Assembly: GCA_026874595.1 (NCBI GenBank)
Contig: CM049313.1
Coordinates: 69,680,659-69,744,658 of the forward strand
Direction of reading: 5' to 3'
Source of the DNA: Sipunculus nudus
Taxonomy: Eukaryota; Annelida; Sipuncula; Golfingiida; Sipunculidae
DNA: 64,000 bases
Part shown: positions 55,801-61,800 of the stretch, piece by piece
Position numbering within the stretch: the first letter of the stretch is position 1
Layout of the letters: every line of letters starts with the position of its first letter
Program-made: the position numbers and the translations under genes
The notes under the pieces: generated by a model
Told to the model about the DNA's origin: nothing
The model's input: only the letters and a program-made list of their open reading frames with translations
The model's database searches: none

Positions 55801-58800
55801 GGATAGCCTTGTGATAAACCGGAAACTGGTGGCGCCACCTATTATCCTTTTCTTGTTTTTAACGTCTTTTAATACCCCCATAATTGCCACTTGACAGTAC
55901 TGTAAGCATTATAAGTCAAAAACTAATGGACAGATTTCTTTCATATTATGCACATGTAGAGATGGGTTATGGGATGAGGTCTATTTACATTTGGGTCATG
56001 ACCTTTACCATGAGAGTGGCCTTGACCTTTAATGTGTCCTTATTTGGTGAAAATCACACACCTCTTGTGATATCTCCAGTGTTGATAGCCATATGGATTT
56101 TAAACGTGACTTATGTATGGCCCACCACTAAAGTAAGAACCCTATAGGTTCTAGGGTCATGATGTCAAAGGTCAAGGTCACTGGCCACTGGCACAAGATA
56201 CTGTGGATGCATTTTAAGCCAAACTTTCATCCCAGGTCTTCCATCTTGAATATATAGCTCACTTGCCAATAGTGGATGATCCATATAAATTTTGGGGTCA
56301 AAGGTCAAGGTCACAGGAGCCATCTGTCCAAAAATTTGTTTCTGGACGATAATTCCTGCTTTTATTGATGTATGGATTTCAAACTTGACTTGTATATGAC
56401 CCATTGGAAAAGCAAGACCCAAATTGATTTTGGGGTCATGAGGTCAAAGGTCAAAGTCACAGGACACATCTTTAAAAAAGATTGTGGATGCATTTTCAGC
56501 CAAACAATTCATCTCAGATCTTTCATCTTGCAAATATAGTTCACCTGCCAAGAGTGGAAGACCCGTATCAATTTTGAGGTCACAAGGTCAAAGGTGAAGG
56601 TCACAGGAGCCATCTGTCCAAAAATTAGTTTCTGGATGATAATTCCTGCTTTTATTGATGTATGGATTTCAAACTTGACTTGTATATGACCCATTGGAAA
56701 AGCAAGACCCGAATTGATTTTGGGGTCATGAGGTCAAAGGTCAAGGTCACAGGACACATCTTTAAAAGATTGTGGATGCATTTTCAGCCAAACATTTCAT
56801 CTCAGATCTTTCATCTTGCACATATAGTTCACCTGCCAGGAGAGGAAGAACCCTGTCAATTTTGAGGTCACAAGGTCAAAGGTGAAGGTCACAGGAGCCA
56901 TCTGTCCAAAAATTAGTTTCTGGATGATAATTCCTGCTTTTATTGATGTATGGATTTCAAACTTGACTTGTATATGTCCCATTGGAAAAGCAAGACTGGA
57001 ATTGATTTTGGGGTCATGAGTTCAAAGGACAAGGTCACAGGACACATCTTTAAAAAGATTGTGGATGCATTTTCAGCCAAACATTTCATCTCAGGCATTT
57101 CATCTTGCACATATAGTTCCCCTGCCAATAGAGGAAGACGCCTGTCAATTTTGAGGTCATAAGATCAAAGGTGAAGGTCACAGGAGCCATCTGTCCAAAA
57201 ATTAGTTCCCGAGTTGATAATTCAAGCTTGGATTAATATATGGATTTCAAACCTGACTTATATATGGCCCATCAATAAATCTAGACCTCTATTGATTTAT
57301 ATATAAAAGTGGATGATCAATATCAATTTTGGGGTCACAAGGTCAAAGGTCAAGGCCACAGGAGCCATCTGTCAAAAAATTAGTATCTGGATGACAATTC
57401 CTGCTTTTATTGATGTATAGATTTCAAACTTGACATATATGTCCCATTGAAAAAGCAAGACCCCAATTGATTTTGGGGTCAAAGGTCAAGGTCACAGGAC
57501 CAACATCTTTAAAAAAGATTGTGGATTGATAGATGGAAGAAACAATAATTTCTTGCCAGGTGTCAGTATATGCTGCTAAAAATGCGGGCCTATTCTTAAA
57601 GGGGGGGGGCGTACTATGTCTTGGGATACTCTGGCACCTGCGGTGCCAAGAAATGTCTAGTTCTATGGTAGGGTTCTGCTAGTATTATTAGAATATATTG
57701 GGTAAATGCAGCTTTTAGAAAACCAATCAAAAAGGCTTTCAGTGTTGAAAACAGATTTGAAAACATGCCAAGTTTCAACATGCCAGGGCAAGAGGTCACT
57801 CAGTTCAACGAGGTGAGGTCCAGACATCACCTTGGCAACTGGCCTGGCGAGACGCTGTGTCTAGACGTCTTAACAATGGTCTAGACACATTGTCTAGATA
57901 AAGATTGCCCAGATTAGAACCAGTGGACATACCTTTCAACTGTTTGAAAAAACCTGTTTTGCATTTTTAGCGAATCTGTGAGCTTATGCGATGGTGTGGC
58001 GTTGTCCCTATTCCATCTAAGACAGCTTTCTCAAAAAGGGCAGAAGCTAGCTTCACCAAACTTTTTGCAAAAAATTAGTCATCTAAAAAATTTTATTGGA
58101 GTTTGCTGATTTTTTGGCTAACTGCATTTTCTTAGATTTTATAAGGAAAAAGCTAAAAAACATTTTGTAATGTTCTTCTCCAAACCCATGCTGCCAAATT
58201 GTCTGTTCATCTGTCCCAGTAATACCTCCTGGCAAAAAGAACATATTCGAAATATCCTGACTGATACTTCCTAGTTTTAAAATGCCCTAATCAGAAATGT
58301 GCAGGTCCAAAATATCCATTGGGCTGAAATCATAATGACTAAGGTAGATATGCTGTTGTCTGTTATTGTATGCTCCCCAGGGAGCTGAGAAAAGCTACAA
58401 GAATGACTAAGCCCAAAAGACCAGGAAGGAAAAGTTTAAAGTGCAATGAGACTGACATTGTTTGTGATTTCAGACTGTAAACCATCACCTTTACCTTTAC
58501 CTTCTATAAACTGAGGAATAGGGGACAAAAAATTTATGTTGTTTACAGAAATCAGAGATTTGACCTTGAAGATCAAGATGAAGGTCACCAGTTTTTTTTA
58601 TCTCCAACCTTTGAGAACTTTTTTAAATAACTTGTGAAAAAAAATATTTGCAACACTTCTCTTCTTATTGGGTTCACAAAATTTTGCCTTTGGCTAATTT
58701 GACCTTGAAGTTCAAGGTCACCAGTTTTTTTATTTACTGTCCCAAGATCATTGTAAAAACATTTTTTGTTTCAAACTTTTAGGAATAAAAACATGCAGTG

Positions 58801-61800
58801 CTTCCAAAGTTTAAAAAAATTAGCACATTCACAAGACAAAGACTGAAGACAGTGAGGGACGACAGAACTGAAAAAGATGTGTCTTCCCGAGAGGGTGCAG
58901 GAAAGACATAATTTGGGCATGAAGGTTTGGGTCCTTTAAGACTGAATCATGATGTGACTGGGTGATATCATGTACCATGAATTAATAAATTTAGTGGTTC
59001 ACTCACAATGTCAACGTCCACCCTGTGACTGGGTGATATCATGTACCATGAATTAATAAATTTAGTGGTTCACTCACAATTTCAATGTCCACCCTATGAC
59101 ATCTGGGATATAGACTTGGTTATTAAAAAAATTTCTCATTGGAGAAAAAAAATAAAACTGGTGACCTTTATCTTGATCTTCAAGGTTAAATCTGTGATTT
59201 CTGTTAACAACATAAATTTTAGGGTTGTGCATAAGTATTCCTAAAGTTTTAGGATGCTTCCCTATGGAGGAGAGGTTTGAGATATGTAATTGTTTTGTGA
59301 CAGCAGAAAATCAAACCTGATTAAAAAATGTTGTGTATATTAATGTATGTTGGTGATTTTTTCTGACTGTAATAGGTGAAGCTGTTGACTGGAGTAGGGC
59401 GATATGGAGAGATGCCTTATATCTTTGATATATTAAAACAACAACATCAGTTTCAGTTGCTGCTTCGACCAAGCATTGACAAGGTCTGGTAATTTGTTTA
59501 TATTCAAAATTCTTTAATATTAAATTGATGTTAATCTGCTCACTGTCCTCTATTATGCTGCATAAAAATAAAGTTCTTAAAAGGACATCCAACTGAGGTC
59601 CCCTTGGTTAACTGGAACCTGAAATGTGTGTGTTTAACTGTATGATTTCAATATATTTTGCTTAACAATTGATATTTTTCTTAATTGTTTTGAGAAATGA
59701 TCTAAAGTCCAAATGGTAAAAAATTGAAGCAGTCTCAGTAAAATGTCTTTTGCCTTCAGCCCACAGATTGGTTTCAACATCATGGCAGTAATTGTGACTA
59801 AACTTGCCACTGTAATATTGTGATGAAACTTGCCTTCATGTACATTAGGCTGAAACATAATATTGTGCATGGTTTTACATAAAAAATGGGTTATTTTTAT
59901 ACAGACATTTAAAAGTGACTCTGTATTTTGATTTTATATATTACGTGAAAGTTCATGTATTCTATTTAAGGATGGTAAGTTAAAGCTGGCTGTCCTAGAC
60001 TACTTACAGCGATATCACCGCAGTGATACAGACACCTACACCATGGCATCTGTCAAGTTTGCCATGTATCGAGACATCGCTGTGCTCTTGGAAGCAGAGG
60101 CCGTGAAAACACTGAAGGTCCTCACTGGCAACAAAATTGGTAAATTATTAATGTATACCCATAATGTCCCAAGATATTTGTAATATCCCAAGAGATTCTG
60201 CAACTTTCCAGGTCACATACAATTCCACATTGTCCTTAAGTAGATATATTTATGCTACTGACTACTTATATTATCATTAATCAAGAAATGAATTCCTCTC
60301 ATCCCTGCTGAGTTTCAGTTATTGACAAAATAGATCTGAAAGAAATATTTGCAAAACCCATATGGACAGGGCTGATAAATAGGTACAATTTAAAATTTTT
60401 ATTATCATTTTGTTTCGAGTATATGGATCATATATAATGTTCCTTGTATTGTTTTACCAGAGAATTCCTCTGAGAACCTGAGCCAGCTACAAGCAGCATT
60501 ACAGTTCTACTCTGATGCTGTGGAAAACTACATCAAGGCAAGTTGCTTTTTATCATTCAGGAAGGGTCATCCTTTTGTTAAATTGATGCACTTCATAAAT
60601 TATTGACAAAAATCTCACTATCAGAGACCTGCTTGATGGGTTCAATTCTTTATGAATAATTCATGGCAGCAGTATTTTCTATATTCTCTTTTGTCCGACT
60701 GTAAGACTTTACTCTATGTCACTTATGATGTTAATACGACACTGTTTATCTAAATGATCATCTTTATCTAAAATGAAACCATGTCCGAATATTCAGCCCT
60801 CCACTGCAAGTGTTATTTCATACCAATCTCACAGGCTGAGTGTCTGAGACAGGCTGAGAGCTGTGTAAAACAAGCCAAGCTGGTGGGGCTACAAGTGCAG
60901 CACCTGACTTCAGCAGTCAAACTGGTCAACCTGGACCAGAAAACTGCACTACATACCTTCCTAAATCAGAGCATCTTCTGGGAGGTAGGTAACTCTGTAT
61001 AATGTGAACAAAAAGGCATCTGAAGTCATGTAAAAAAACAATAACAGATAATACATTTGACATGTTGTATACCCAAGATTAGGTCTCTTAATTTTATTCA
61101 TTACTTAGGGACATCTCCATTTATATCTTAATTACATCCTTATATCTGTGTTCCTATCCTGGTTTAATTTGGCAGTCAGCTGGGAATTATTCAGTTATTT
61201 AAATCATTAAATTTAGTTTCAAACTAAAATTCTGACATTTATTTAAAATCATGATATTGTTTAAAAAAATAATCAAAAGATTTTATATGAATACAAAGAC
61301 TATTTCACTTATTATTGTAAGCCTTCAAGGTGACTTGTTAATTGTAAGCCTACATCATGGCTGTTTATTATTGTAGGCCTACATAATGGCTGTTTATTAT
61401 TTATACCTAGATCATGTTTTTTTATGGTATCTTAGTAGGCCTACATTGTGGCTATTTATTATTGTAAGCCTACATCATGGCTGTTTATTAATGTAGGCCT
61501 GTATCATGGTTGTTTGTTATTGTAGGCCCACATAACGGTTGTTCATTATTGTTGCTTAGTTGGTCTACTTAATGACTGTTTATTATTGTAAGCCTACACC
61601 ATGGCTGTTAACTATAGTAGGCTTACATCACAGCCATTTATTGTTGTAGGCTACATTATGGCTGTATATTATTGTAGGCCTACATCATTGCAGTCTATTA
61701 TCATAGGCCAACATTGTGGCTCTTTATTATTGTAGGCGCACATCATTGCTGATGCATACAAACTGCATGGAGAGTGGGCAGCAGCTCTTTACCAGAGAGT

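Noticed and set aside
61320-61735. Regular repeats considered as a CRISPR array
   Set aside because: Units are adjacent and imperfect with no unique spacers, and the context is a eukaryotic intron. It is a minisatellite.
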